This document shows, piece after piece, positions 44,721 to 53,731 of a DNA stretch of 64,000 nucleotides. Every line of letters begins with the position of its first letter. Positions within the stretch are counted from its first letter, which is position 1. Under the pieces are notes generated by a model that saw only the letters and a list, made by a program, of their open reading frames with translations, was not told the DNA's origin and ran no database searches. The DNA comes from Paraburkholderia sp. BL9I2N2 (GTDB lineage Bacteria > Pseudomonadota > Gammaproteobacteria > Burkholderiales > Burkholderiaceae). The translations under genes and the position numbers were made by a program. Location of the stretch: positions 806,001-870,000 of the forward strand of contig NZ_SMGP01000003.1 of assembly GCF_004339745.1 (NCBI RefSeq), in the 5' to 3' direction.

Positions 44721-45306
44721 CACGCGTAGGCTGCAACAAAGGCGCGTTCTCCAGGACCGCCGACGCTGCGTCCTTTGCGAGCATGAACGCCGAGGTTTCA
44801 CCCGACGCGTGCGAAAGCGCCAACGCCCCATGAAGAAGCAGGTTCAGTTGCTTGGCGAGGCGCTGAGGTTTGGCAAATCCCGCCCGCTTGCACAGTTCGA
44901 GGAACTTCATTTCACCGCGTGAACTTGCCGCTATGCCAAGTGCAACGATGCCCTCGTGCTTCCCGGCATATTCCTGTGCCGCCTTCACTCCCAGACAGCC
45001 GCGCGTGAGCATTCGGCCGGTAATCTTCCGCACGTCGAAGAACTCGATGATCTGTTCGCGCGGGTCGCTGATGTGCGCGACCGGATCGAAGAGTTCATGC
45101 ACGACACCTTCACTATAGAGCCACAACACGGCCTCAATCAGATCCTCTTTCGACGGGAAATACTTGTAAAGCGTGCGCTTGGATATGCCGCTGCCGGCCA
45201 AGGCCGCTTCCATTCCCGTCGCATGGAAGCCTGCATCGTAGAAGCGATCGAATGCATATTTCATAATATCCAGCTTCTTGCCTTCGATTTCCGTGCCCTG
45301 CTCCAT
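44710..45306 (-). CDS. TetR-family regulator of the SDR gene
   Basis: 198 residues from ATG 45306 (AGAGGG seven bases upstream). HTH GMEAALAGSGISKRTLYKYFPSKEDLIEAVL; the C-terminal domain has GRMLTRGCLGVKAAQEYAGKHEG. Divergent from the SDR gene; the gap contains two exact inverted copies of one palindrome, its probable operators. Its 3' end abuts the decayed methyltransferase fragment. Confidence 0.88.
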   Translation of the reverse strand: MEQGTEIEGKKLDIMKYAFDRFYDAGFHATGMEAALAGSGISKRTLYKYFPSKEDLIEAVLWLYSEGVVHELFDPVAHISDPREQIIEFFDVRKITGRMLTRGCLGVKAAQEYAGKHEGIVALGIAASSRGEMKFLELCKRAGFAKPQRLAKQLNLLLHGALALSHASGETSAFMLAKDAASAVLENAPLLQPTRAGS

Positions 45307-45351
45307 CTCGTCACCCTCTTGAAGTCCACCTCGCATTTATAACAAATTCCG

Positions 45352-45412
45352 TTGACATAGTAAACGACATCGTTTACATATACGCATAAGTAAACGATGT
45401 CGTTTACTTATG
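45352..45412. promoter_or_regulatory. SDR promoter with two operator palindromes
   Basis: TTGACA (45352-45357), 17 bases, TACATA (45375-45380). GTAAACGACATCGTTTAC (45360-45377) fills the spacer, and its exact reverse complement lies at 45390-45407, extended to perfect 13-base arms (45385-45412). The centres are 30 bases apart, about three helical turns, so two TetR dimers could bind on one face. Confidence 0.8.
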
Positions 45413-45493
45413 CGGTGCAAGCGTTTGGCAAAACTCCCGCCGAATGGTTTTCCGTATCCCGACATCGGGTAATTAAACACTCAGGAGAAGATC

Positions 45494-46219
45494 ATGACTC
45501 TTTCGAACAAAGTCGTGCTGGTGAGCGGCGCCAATCGCGGCATCGGTGCGGCCATCGTGAAGGAATTGCTGAAGGTTGGCGTGGCGAGAATCTACGCCAC
45601 AGCGCGCGATCCGAAGGCGCTGCCGCTGTTCGAAGACCCGCGGGTCGTTCCGTTGGAGATGGACATCACGAGCGACCCATCGGTCAACGGCGCAGCTGCG
45701 GCAGCGCAGGATGTGGACGTGCTTGTCAACAACGCCGGCACGCTGGCCTTCGGCGATTTTCTCAGCAGTAACTGGGAAACCTTCGAAGACGACATGCGGA
45801 CAAATTACTTCGGTACCCTTCGCGTTCTAAGGGCATTCACCCCGCAGTTCGTGACCCGCAAGTCCGGCACCATCGCGAATATGTGTAGCGTTGTCGGCCT
45901 GTCGGCTGTTCCCTTGATGGCCGGTTACTCGGCTTCCAAGGCAGCGCTGCATTCTCTTACCCAGTCTCTGCGAGGGACCTTGGAAAAAGACAACGTCACG
46001 GTTGTCGGCATCTATCCCGGACCGATCGAGACGGCCTTGGCGAAGGAAGTACCTTATCCGGATAAGGCGACGCCCGAATATGCCGCCGTCAATATAGTGA
46101 AAGGCATCGCCGAAGGGCACTCCTACATCTTCCCCGATCCGTTGGCGCAGCAAGTCGAGCAACTGTGGTCGAGCGACAACCGGAAGCTGGAACACGTCTC
46201 GCTGCACCTCGGCACCTAA
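45494..46219 (+). CDS. Short-chain dehydrogenase/reductase
   Basis: Classical SDR of 241 residues. Cofactor motif GANRGIG (12-18), NNAG, catalytic YSASK near residue 145 with the upstream serine in NMCSVVGLSA, and PGPIET. An arginine after the glycine motif and ATARDP suggest NADP(H). AGGAG lies 7 bases before the ATG. Controlled by the divergent TetR; followed by an exported hydrolase. Confidence 0.9.
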   Translation: MTLSNKVVLVSGANRGIGAAIVKELLKVGVARIYATARDPKALPLFEDPRVVPLEMDITSDPSVNGAAAAAQDVDVLVNNAGTLAFGDFLSSNWETFEDDMRTNYFGTLRVLRAFTPQFVTRKSGTIANMCSVVGLSAVPLMAGYSASKAALHSLTQSLRGTLEKDNVTVVGIYPGPIETALAKEVPYPDKATPEYAAVNIVKGIAEGHSYIFPDPLAQQVEQLWSSDNRKLEHVSLHLGT

Positions 46220-46322
46220 ATACCGGATTGATCGGCAGATGTCGATTCGCCCCAGACGTCGTCACGACGATTTTGCCGCGACAACGGATGGTTATGTTTT
46301 AACCCTCGCAGGACAAACCTTG

Positions 46323-47312
46323 ATGATTACACGCCGTTCCTTTACAACGAGTTTTCTCGCTGGTGCTGCAGCCATGGTTGTAACCCGCGCAACGTCGGCC
46401 AAACCTCAGCTTACCAACCCTATTGGAAAATCGTCGCTCGCTGGAAATCCGGCTTTTCCGACCCGCTACCGCACGGTGGATGTCGACGGAGCTTCGATCT
46501 TTTACCGCGAAGCGGGCGCACCCGGTGCGCCAGTCGTCCTACTCCTGCCCGGCTGGCCGTCGTCATCCGCGATGTTTCGTGATCTCATCCACGAGCTGTC
46601 CGCGAACTACCATGTTTTCGCTCCGGATTATCCAGGTTTCGGCAACAGCGATATCCCCGATCGCTCGCACGCCCCCTATACCTTTGACGTGCTCGGTGAG
46701 ACGATCGGCAAGTTCGTTGACAAGGTCGGCATCGGTCAATACGTGTTGTACGCGACGGATTTCGGCGGCCTCGTAGGATATCGCGTGATGCTGAAAACCC
46801 CTCAACGGATGAAAGCGCTGGTAGCGCAAAACAATCCGTTGTTCCTGGGTGCGAGCCCATGGTTCGGGCCGCTTGTGTCGTATTGGAAAGACGGAACGGA
46901 CGGGAGCCGCGAGAAGGTCAGACAACACTATCTAACCCTCGACGTGGTCCGCGATCTGTACCTCACGGGCGTTCAAGATACATCCCTGATCGATCCGGAA
47001 CAGTGGCAAATCGACTATTCGTCGTTGCAGCGCCCCGGTGCTGCGGATATTTCACTCGATCTGCTCTACGACATCCGCACCAATGGCCCCGCACTCAAGA
47101 GTGCTCAGGACTACCTGCGTGCGCAAAAACCGCCTACGCTGGTCGTTAGCGGGAAAAACGACATCTTGTTTCCGGCCGAGAGTCAGCTGCGGTATCGAGA
47201 AGTTGTGCCTAACGCCGAGATCCATTTAACAGACAGCGGTCATTGCGCGTTGGCCGACAAGAGCGAGGAGATCGCCAAGCAGATGCACGTCTTCCTCGGT
47301 CGAATGCTCTAG
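46323..47312 (+). CDS. Tat-exported alpha/beta hydrolase (epoxide hydrolase/dehalogenase type)
   Basis: 329 residues. Twin-arginine signal (TRRSFTTSFLAGAAAMV). The fold shows LLLPGWPSSSAMFRDLI (oxyanion region), nucleophile elbow YATDFGGLVGYRV with aspartate rather than serine, as in epoxide hydrolases and haloalkane dehalogenases, and the catalytic His in DSGHCAL. ATG 46323 is chosen because the Tat motif begins there, with AGGA ten bases upstream; the frame is open to 46239. Probably co-transcribed with the SDR gene. Confidence 0.88.
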   Translation: MITRRSFTTSFLAGAAAMVVTRATSAKPQLTNPIGKSSLAGNPAFPTRYRTVDVDGASIFYREAGAPGAPVVLLLPGWPSSSAMFRDLIHELSANYHVFAPDYPGFGNSDIPDRSHAPYTFDVLGETIGKFVDKVGIGQYVLYATDFGGLVGYRVMLKTPQRMKALVAQNNPLFLGASPWFGPLVSYWKDGTDGSREKVRQHYLTLDVVRDLYLTGVQDTSLIDPEQWQIDYSSLQRPGAADISLDLLYDIRTNGPALKSAQDYLRAQKPPTLVVSGKNDILFPAESQLRYREVVPNAEIHLTDSGHCALADKSEEIAKQMHVFLGRML

Positions 47313-48435
47313 CCAGATCATGCACACCGCCCGCTGCCATTCTTCACGCCTATGTGTGAGCGGGGCAGCGACGAAATCCTGTTGGTTGCCAGTTGGTTCC
47401 GACTGACAACCGACCGGGATGTACGCTCCGACGTGGCACGAACTTAGAACGGGTGAGCGGCGATCCGTCGCGAAGAGCAAACCATAAAGCTGAACGGTCC
47501 GTGATCGAGTGCGGAGCAGCCGTTCGAGCGTCCGCGCAACTACGCCGTCGACTGGCGCAATCTGGGCCGATTGTCGTCGGATGAGTGCACGAGCCAGACC
47601 GGCGGAATTGCCGATTGTTGCTATAAATGGGGAAGGTTTGCGTGCTACGGATCTCCTACAGCAGGGGTAGCCATCCATATCTGACAGGCGTTGCGCCTGT
47701 CACTTCACCCCCTGAGCTATCGCCGCCCGTGAAGACTCGGCAAAGTGACTTTGAACGGCCCAGTTCGACGGCGGATTCAACCGGTCGATGCAACACCTCC
47801 GCTGCTCACGCAGATTCTAGGTGTTGCATCGACCGGTTGAATCCGCCACCCACTTCGGTCGACGTTTCGCCGTATAGACGTGTTGCCTATGAGTCTTCGA
47901 TTGCATCGCCTTTCCCGCGAGTTTGGTTGGCCCGGCCTTTAACGCACCGATATCGTGTATTTTGCGCCGGACTTCGATCCGATGTTCCGCTGCGATTCGG
48001 CCGTATCGTTTTGAGGCGATAGCGGACAGCCAGGAATCGCGGCGGATGGACCTCATCGTTTGTATGTCTTCAAAGGACACTAACACGCCGCAGAAGAGTA
48101 TCCCAAACGTGCAGCACGAAGGGCGGCGGGAATAGCAACCAAAGCCGAGTTGCTTCCACCAAACTATTGCAGCCACAGGTTGAATCTACCCTCTCAGCGC
48201 AACTCAAGATGGGACGGCCGCGCGCTCACGGTTTTCGTTGTTTGCGCCACGCCCGAATGGGCGATCGTGCATAAGGAATAAGTAGGGGGGTCTCGGTGTT
48301 GTTCACCATGAGATCGATCCTGCGGCGAGCGGGCGTGACGGCCGGATGGTTCATCGGCGCGCGAGCCAACAGGAGAAATACGAGGGCCGCCTGCAGCTCG
48401 TGTTGTGCGGGTCCACGGATCAAAGGAGAAGACTC
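47313..48435. other. Gene-poor stretch with an insertion-sequence-like scar
   Basis: No gene is convincing in these 1.1 kb. The clear structure is the 29-base inverted repeat at 47770-47847. A minus-strand frame reading toward it ends in PKWVADSTGRCNT, reminiscent of the tail of an integrase-type transposase, but it lacks catalytic motifs. Confidence 0.4.
47770..47847. repeat. 29-base perfect inverted repeat, probable IS ends
   Basis: The arm at 47770-47798 begins GGCGGATTCAACC and is the exact reverse complement of 47819-47847, with 20 bases between. Neither a T-run nor a promoter accompanies it. It looks like two outward copies of the same insertion-sequence end left after rearrangement; a very strong hairpin is the alternative reading. 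Confidence 0.65.
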
Positions 48436-49155
48436 TTGGCTTTCAGGAAAACTAACACGAGCAGCGGACGCTCGATAATTGAGCAACTTCCTGTCGGACT
48501 TGTCAGGCACACGTATGGGCCGGCTCTAGCCCAAACGTTCGAGAACGCGCAAATCCACAGCGGGACGTGGATGGAAGCAGTGCTCGGCCCTGACCAATCC
48601 AACGTCTCGAGCTATTACAGGCTAGGTACCAAAACCAACAGCAATAGCTTGCGCCCGTTCATGACGGCACTTGCGGATGATAGCCACATGAAAGGCTGGA
48701 TAGCCGGTCACTTACTGAATGAAGAGATGGGAGGACAAGGTGACAGAGACGAAAATCTCACACCCCTGACAACCAGAGCGAACAGTGCTCACAAAGCGTA
48801 CGAGGCCCATATAAAGAAAATGCTACTCCAGTGTCACAGAATTGACCGCGAGAAAAAGGAAATTGACGCCTGGTATGGGGTCCACTACAGGGTCAACGTG
48901 TCGACACGGCCTGTATTCCAAGACTTGATTGATACGTACGTGGCGTCACATATCTCGATTGAGTATAGGTACATCAAAATAGAAAAAAAGCGCTTTCCAG
49001 TGCTGGTGATCGAGCAAGTCGGGCCGCTTGATCCGAACCTGCATATGCTGAAGATCGCCGGCAAGCCAGCTTCTAAGTCAACCAATGCAGTAAATGAGCA
49101 ATGCAACCAAGACAATACGAGATTCTCGGTCGAGATCCATAACGAAAATAGCTAG
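48436..49155 (+). CDS. DNA/RNA non-specific endonuclease-like protein
   Basis: 239 residues from the TTG at 48436, which has an excellent AAAGGAG site eight bases upstream. The centre reads GWIAGHLLNEEMGGQGDRDENLTPLT with N-S-A-H-K-A-Y-E just after it: the GHLLN...GG.G...NL.PLT..AN..H pattern of the His-Me finger nuclease fold used in polymorphic toxins and related effectors. No signal peptide and no partner immunity gene is obvious. The codon use is visibly richer in A/T than its neighbours, so it was probably acquired. Activity is unproven; the usual D-R-G-H is replaced by I-A-G-H. Confidence 0.6.
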   Translation: MAFRKTNTSSGRSIIEQLPVGLVRHTYGPALAQTFENAQIHSGTWMEAVLGPDQSNVSSYYRLGTKTNSNSLRPFMTALADDSHMKGWIAGHLLNEEMGGQGDRDENLTPLTTRANSAHKAYEAHIKKMLLQCHRIDREKKEIDAWYGVHYRVNVSTRPVFQDLIDTYVASHISIEYRYIKIEKKRFPVLVIEQVGPLDPNLHMLKIAGKPASKSTNAVNEQCNQDNTRFSVEIHNENS

Positions 49156-49659
49156 CCACGCGCAAACGCCGCTCAAATTCGTTTGACAGGCCGCCCTCCG
49201 GCTCATGCAGGGTGACCGCGCAAAGAAACGTCGCAGGCGGACACACCCATGACTGCCCAGAATCCTCGCGCTATAAACAGGCGTCCCTGCGAGCCGGGCG
49301 AAAGTGCGGGCGCACCGTAATGACTCCAATGGCGATGAGGGCAATGGCGGGATATATTCCGCATGGCCTTCGATTCAATGTGCATAGCGCAAACCCAGTA
49401 GGCAGCGAAAGCATCGACACGCTGCCGAACGCGTATCTCACTTGCCGCGATCGTCTCACGCCGTTTTCACGTGTCGCGGGAAATTATAGGATCAACGGTT
49501 CTCGACGCGTCCCACAAATGTCGCCGCCGCGGCAAACCAGCCGCTGATTGCGCGCGAAGCAACGGCCGGTGAACCGCTATTTGACAGCATCCAACGAAGG
49601 GCTGTTGACAGCAGGATGCTTTTGAAAAAGTCGCCGGGCGTCGCTCAAGATAGTTTTAT
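49156..49659. other. Gap without a recognisable gene
   Basis: About 500 bases. Short frames on both strands are open but show no family motif, good start signal or consistent coding character. A minus-strand hydrophobic stretch (GIYPAIALIAIGVITVRP) may be a leftover of a small membrane protein. Confidence 0.3.
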
Positions 49660-49977
49660 TCACGAGCGGCCTCCTTGAAACCAAATCTGGCGAATCCAGG
49701 AGCGAACTGCCCAGAAGTCGAGCTTCTCAACGGCGGCCACCATTCCGCTCGGAGAAAAGCATACGTGACAAAGACTGATCACGCGAGGAATGATGGCAAA
49801 AAGCAGCGCTGTCGTGACGAGCCATGCAGCTCCCCTTCCCCAGAACACATTGGCGGTGGCCGCGTAGGCAAAGTCGAAAATAAGCGTGCCGACGAAGAGC
49901 CCATACGGAATCGGATTCAACAGCCCGAAAACCGCCGTGGCGAATCTCGATCGATGGGTCGGCGTGGCGGGAATCAT
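49660..49977 (-). pseudogene. DUF2231-like membrane protein, truncated
   Basis: The first 60 residues (NPIPYGLFVGTLIFDFAYAATANVFWGRGAAWLVTTALLFAI) match the opening helices of DUF2231 proteins. The remainder lacks the expected second helix pair and ends in RSWIRQIWFQGGRS, so a deletion or frameshift is likely. 105 residues against the usual 150-170. Confidence 0.5.
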
Positions 49978-50121
49978 GGGTGAATCCTCGTGCTAAGTAC
50001 CCGCAAGCAAGCTCGGATTGAACGAGAACCGCGTTCGCTCGGAACGAATTCAGGGAAAGGCATGTTCCTTGCGCGATCTGTGCGGGCGAGCGACAGGCGT
50101 GCGGCGCACCTGACCTCTCTA

Positions 50122-50298
50122 TCAGCCGGCTTCGCCGACCTCTTTCGGATCGGGCAGCTTTTCGCCGCTATTCGGCTTCGGCGGTTCCGGTTCATTTGTC
50201 AGCGAGTCTTTCTGTTCGTCGCTCAACCGGCGGTCGGCGGCGGTCGGATCTGTCTCGGTCTGACGTGGCGGCGTTGGGCGGGAGGATTCGGTAGCCAT
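50122..50298 (-). CDS. Small Pro/Glu/Asp-rich hydrophilic protein
   Basis: 58 residues: S-R-P-T-P-P-R-Q-T-E-T-D-P near the start and P-E-P-P-K-P-N-S-G-E-K-L-P-D-P-K near the end. GGAG stands six bases before the ATG at 50298. Disordered and highly charged. Short proteins of this kind are frequent in Burkholderia, with no known function. Confidence 0.55.
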   Translation of the reverse strand: MATESSRPTPPRQTETDPTAADRRLSDEQKDSLTNEPEPPKPNSGEKLPDPKEVGEAG

Positions 50299-50488
50299 AT
50301 AAACTCCATTCAGGTAGGTTGACTGTTGACCATCAGGTGCGTGATCCTTTCTGCAGAAGCATGCGGCGTGCCGCATACCAGTGAACGTGTCCGGGCGCTA
50401 GTGCCTCCCGCTTGCGCCATCTGTGGCCTCGCTGATCTACGCCCTGACAGTTTGCATTCGATGAAAGCCCGACAACAAGGAGACGACT

Positions 50489-51280
50489 GTGCCTGACCTC
50501 TCTTCAGAAAAACTGGACGAATACGCTGCGACATTCGAACGCGATGGAATGGTTGTTCTGAAGCACCATTTTCCTCCGGCGTTACTCACTGTCTGGCGCG
50601 AAGCATTCGAGCCGCTGCTCCGCGAGCGCGTCGCCTCGCAGACAACTGCGGTGCGCGGAGACAACCGGCACTACATCACCCTCCCGTTCTCGGGTGTGTT
50701 CGCCGACGAAAGCATCTTTTGCGACCCGGCCATTCTCGGTATCGTCGAGCGGGTCGTGGGCGACGACCCGGTGATGTGTCAGCTCGCGACCGATACGCCA
50801 CTGAGCGGCTCGACGTATCAGGACATCCACCGCGACACGCCTCCGCTGTTCGATGATCAGCCGGAAATGCCCTCCTTTCAATTGGCGGTCAATTTTCCCT
50901 TGTGCGACGTCTCCCTCGAGAACGGTCCCTTTGAGACCACGCTAGGCACGCACCGCATGCGTCCGGACGAAGCCATGAAGGCGTGGCGCGAGAACCGGCT
51001 TGGTTTGCAGGCCATCCAGATGGAACTCGGCGACGTCATGGTGCGGGACGTTCGTGCGCTGCACCGAGGTACGCCGAACAGGACGGATCAGCCGCGCCCG
51101 ATGGTGGTGATCGGCTACAGCAGAAGCTGGTATTTTCGACCCGAGGTTCATATCGATGTGCCGGCCGACGCGGACGAACGCCTGAGCCTCCGGGCAAAGC
51201 GGCTACTACGTTATATGCCACGCGTAGATCGACTGGACGTTGCCCGCGCTCCGGAGGCGTATCAGAAGTTCGCCTATTGA
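50489..51280 (+). CDS. Phytanoyl-CoA dioxygenase (PhyH) family protein
   Basis: Fe(II)/2-oxoglutarate-dependent hydroxylase fold. The metal triad HxD...H is seen in YQDIHRDTPP and ALHRGTPNRTD, and FERDGMVVLKHHFP is the usual PhyH opening. 263 residues. Starts with GTG after AAGGAG at 50477-50482. Substrate unknown. Stands alone. Confidence 0.85.
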   Translation: MPDLSSEKLDEYAATFERDGMVVLKHHFPPALLTVWREAFEPLLRERVASQTTAVRGDNRHYITLPFSGVFADESIFCDPAILGIVERVVGDDPVMCQLATDTPLSGSTYQDIHRDTPPLFDDQPEMPSFQLAVNFPLCDVSLENGPFETTLGTHRMRPDEAMKAWRENRLGLQAIQMELGDVMVRDVRALHRGTPNRTDQPRPMVVIGYSRSWYFRPEVHIDVPADADERLSLRAKRLLRYMPRVDRLDVARAPEAYQKFAY

Positions 51281-52304
51281 AGCAGTCCCGAAGACTTTGT
51301 ATGTGAGCGTGAGGAGTCGATCAGAGCACAGCACGAACCGTACACCTGCTCCGTGGACACGACGGCACGCCCTGATCGTCGGCTCGATGACGCGCAGGCT
51401 ATACCGCGCGATATCATGGCCGGCTGTCGGGGCGACTGATCGGTGGCGGCCCTGAACGCATATACGGCGACGCTTTGAGGCAGCCGACAGTCACGAGATC
51501 AACTCCTCGTGAACTGAAGTCTGAAACGCACCACCGTTCATTGGACCACCACCGGCCACGTGAATTGCGTCGGCGAAACCGCCACGTTGTGCGACCTGCA
51601 TCTCTTCCGGTGTAGGCATGGACGCCGCCGCTCCGCCCTACCCCTGCCCGGACGCAAGGCGCGGGGTAACGAGAGCCGCGCTGCCCCTCCATATGGCGAG
51701 TTCAAGAAATTGTCGCCTGGGTAGTCCCATCGTCCACCTCGCACAGTCGCATTAGCGGCATTCACACGACCGATGACACACGCGTTCCGACTTCGGCAAG
51801 TGGGTTGCGCTTACCACGTTGAAAGCCAGGTGCAATAACACCTGTAAAGAATTCATCAGGATCGCGCTTTGCTCACCCATGCACACCCCCAAGCGATCGC
51901 GGCATGCAGCCGCCGTGTCGGGAGGTACCGCAGCGAGCCGACCCCGGCTCAACGCAATCAGGAGCATGCCATGACTATGCCTCCAACATCACGCCCGGAA
52001 ACGGAAGCAGCGGCCGTTGGAAACCCAGAGGTGTCCGACGGAACGCAGCCTTCGTGTAGGCGTTCAATGCACCGGCGCACATCGTTCACTTCCAGACTGG
52101 CTTGCCCGAGTTCCAGCCACGACCGGGAATCAAGTGGCGTATGAGCGATTAGTGCTCCTGCGCGCTTCACGGCAAGGTCGAAGTTTTTTAGTAAGAACAC
52201 TTCCTTGATGCTGCTCTCAAGAGAGGCTGTTTTTAGTGTCTACCATTCAACATGGTTCTCAATCTTTTCATGGTCCATTCGATCAAGCCAATCCCTCGCG
52301 AGAT
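51281..52304. other. Decayed, gene-poor kilobase
   Basis: Scattered fragments only. A minus-strand frame at 51491-51619 reads MPTPEEMQVAQRGGFADAIH and is coherent but just 42 codons. Another, between 51958 and 52200, contains HTPLDSRSWLELGQASLEVND. A plus-strand ATG at 51971 has AGGAG before it but opens only a 57-codon Pro/Ser-rich frame. None is recognised. Confidence 0.35.
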
Positions 52305-52523
52305 TCATGTCACGAGACATTGATTTGAAGTCTTGCGAAAACTGATGAACGAGGAGCGCACATAGGTCCCCTCCGGCAGCAGAGCGTCAGCGATCATCTC
52401 GCGCACGGCGCGGTGCGACGCGGCACATCCATCGAGCGTGATCGTCTCGTTCCGGTGTGATCTCGATCTGTACGCGAACGTGCGTCCCTCACGCACGCGC
52501 GAGTTCCTGACGACGGATGCCAC
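52305..52523 (-). pseudogene. IS6-family transposase fragment
   Basis: ETITLDGCAASHRAVREMIADALLPEGTYVRSS matches the region just before the catalytic Glu motif of IS6-type DDE transposases. The expected continuation (K-Y-L-N-N-x-x-E-Q-D-H-R) is lost after S-S. Only about 45 recognisable codons remain. Confidence 0.65.
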
Positions 52524-52534
52524 ACATCATGGCG

Positions 52535-53683
52535 CTAGAAGTACTGCCGCATACCTATCATGGCCCCCAACTGACTCGCCCCTCGATGTGGCGTCGTGCC
52601 ACCGCCGCCTGCGCTAACTGTGTAGGCGGCCTCTGCGCTATTCGAGAGGTAGCCGACTTGCGCATACAGTGCGGTGCGCTTCGAAAGCAAATACATACCG
52701 CGCAGGGTGGTTAATGTCGCACGAGTATCGTGCTGCGCATTGACAACCCGGATGATCTCACCTTCGGCAAGCAATGAAGGCGTGACCTGATATGACACAC
52801 CGCCAAAAAAGATGTCAGAACGGATATCCGGGGTAGAAGAATGATCTTCCGTATTGCGATGAAGCCAGCCGCCTTCCGCTTTCACCTTGCCAACCGTCAC
52901 ATGAGCAGCAAGCAGCAGCCGGGAGTCCACGTCGGTTGGGCGACTGGTTTGCACAGGAGGCACACCGTCAAAAAAATTGGCAGCTGCCCCCGTGCCTCCA
53001 CGCTGTTCGTCGTACGATAGCCCACCACCGAACGTCGGTCCGTCGTACTTGATCATTGCTGTCCACTGCCGGCATTGCGTAAATGCTCCCGGAACCGATC
53101 CAGCGCACAGACCTTGTCCTGGAGAATTGCCTCCGACGGCGTCTCTACCAAAAGAATAAGTCGCACCAATTGTGACGTCGTGGTAGACACCTTTGTAGCC
53201 AATCGCATTGTCGCTACGCGCATTGGGCACGTAGGCGTCAACGGAGCCGACCCCATAGATGGCAGGCCCCATGACATCGTTATCAAGAATCGTGTAGAGG
53301 GTCGCCGTATTCTGACGGCCGAGGAACCACGAGCCCGTTGGCCCCGATATCCCAACCCACGCCTGGCGGCCGAATAAGCGGCCACCTTGATTGAGGTCTC
53401 CACCTCGGGGATTAAAGGAGCTTTCGAGGTTAAATGTTGCCGAGTAACCATTCCCCAATAGCTCGGAGCCGCGCAATCCCCAACGTGACGGAGTTGATCC
53501 TGTAATTGCGGGCATTCTCACAACGCTGCTACCAGCAGAGTCGGCGTGTGTGACGTACTCCACACCCGTATCCACAATTCCATATAACTGCACGCTTTGT
53601 GCGAATACCGTACCACTGACTAAACCTACCCCTCCGACGAAGGTAATTGCAATTTTTTCACTGCGTCTCCAAACAATAGACAT
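52535..53683 (-). CDS. Gram-negative trimeric porin
   Basis: Sixteen-stranded general porin of the Burkholderia/Bordetella type. Signal peptide ending TVFAQS, first strand VQLYGIVDTGVEYV, then SRWGLRGSELLGNGYSATFNLES, the loop FGRQAWVGISG and a terminal phenylalanine (MIGMRQYF). 382 residues. Encoded downstream of an aromatic-acid transporter on the same strand with a gap of 48 bases, so it may serve uptake of the same compounds. Confidence 0.93.
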   Translation of the reverse strand: MSIVWRRSEKIAITFVGGVGLVSGTVFAQSVQLYGIVDTGVEYVTHADSAGSSVVRMPAITGSTPSRWGLRGSELLGNGYSATFNLESSFNPRGGDLNQGGRLFGRQAWVGISGPTGSWFLGRQNTATLYTILDNDVMGPAIYGVGSVDAYVPNARSDNAIGYKGVYHDVTIGATYSFGRDAVGGNSPGQGLCAGSVPGAFTQCRQWTAMIKYDGPTFGGGLSYDEQRGGTGAAANFFDGVPPVQTSRPTDVDSRLLLAAHVTVGKVKAEGGWLHRNTEDHSSTPDIRSDIFFGGVSYQVTPSLLAEGEIIRVVNAQHDTRATLTTLRGMYLLSKRTALYAQVGYLSNSAEAAYTVSAGGGGTTPHRGASQLGAMIGMRQYF

Positions 53684-53731
53684 ACTAATTATATTCAGCC
53701 ATATGAAATTTTCAGATCGATACGTAGTCGT

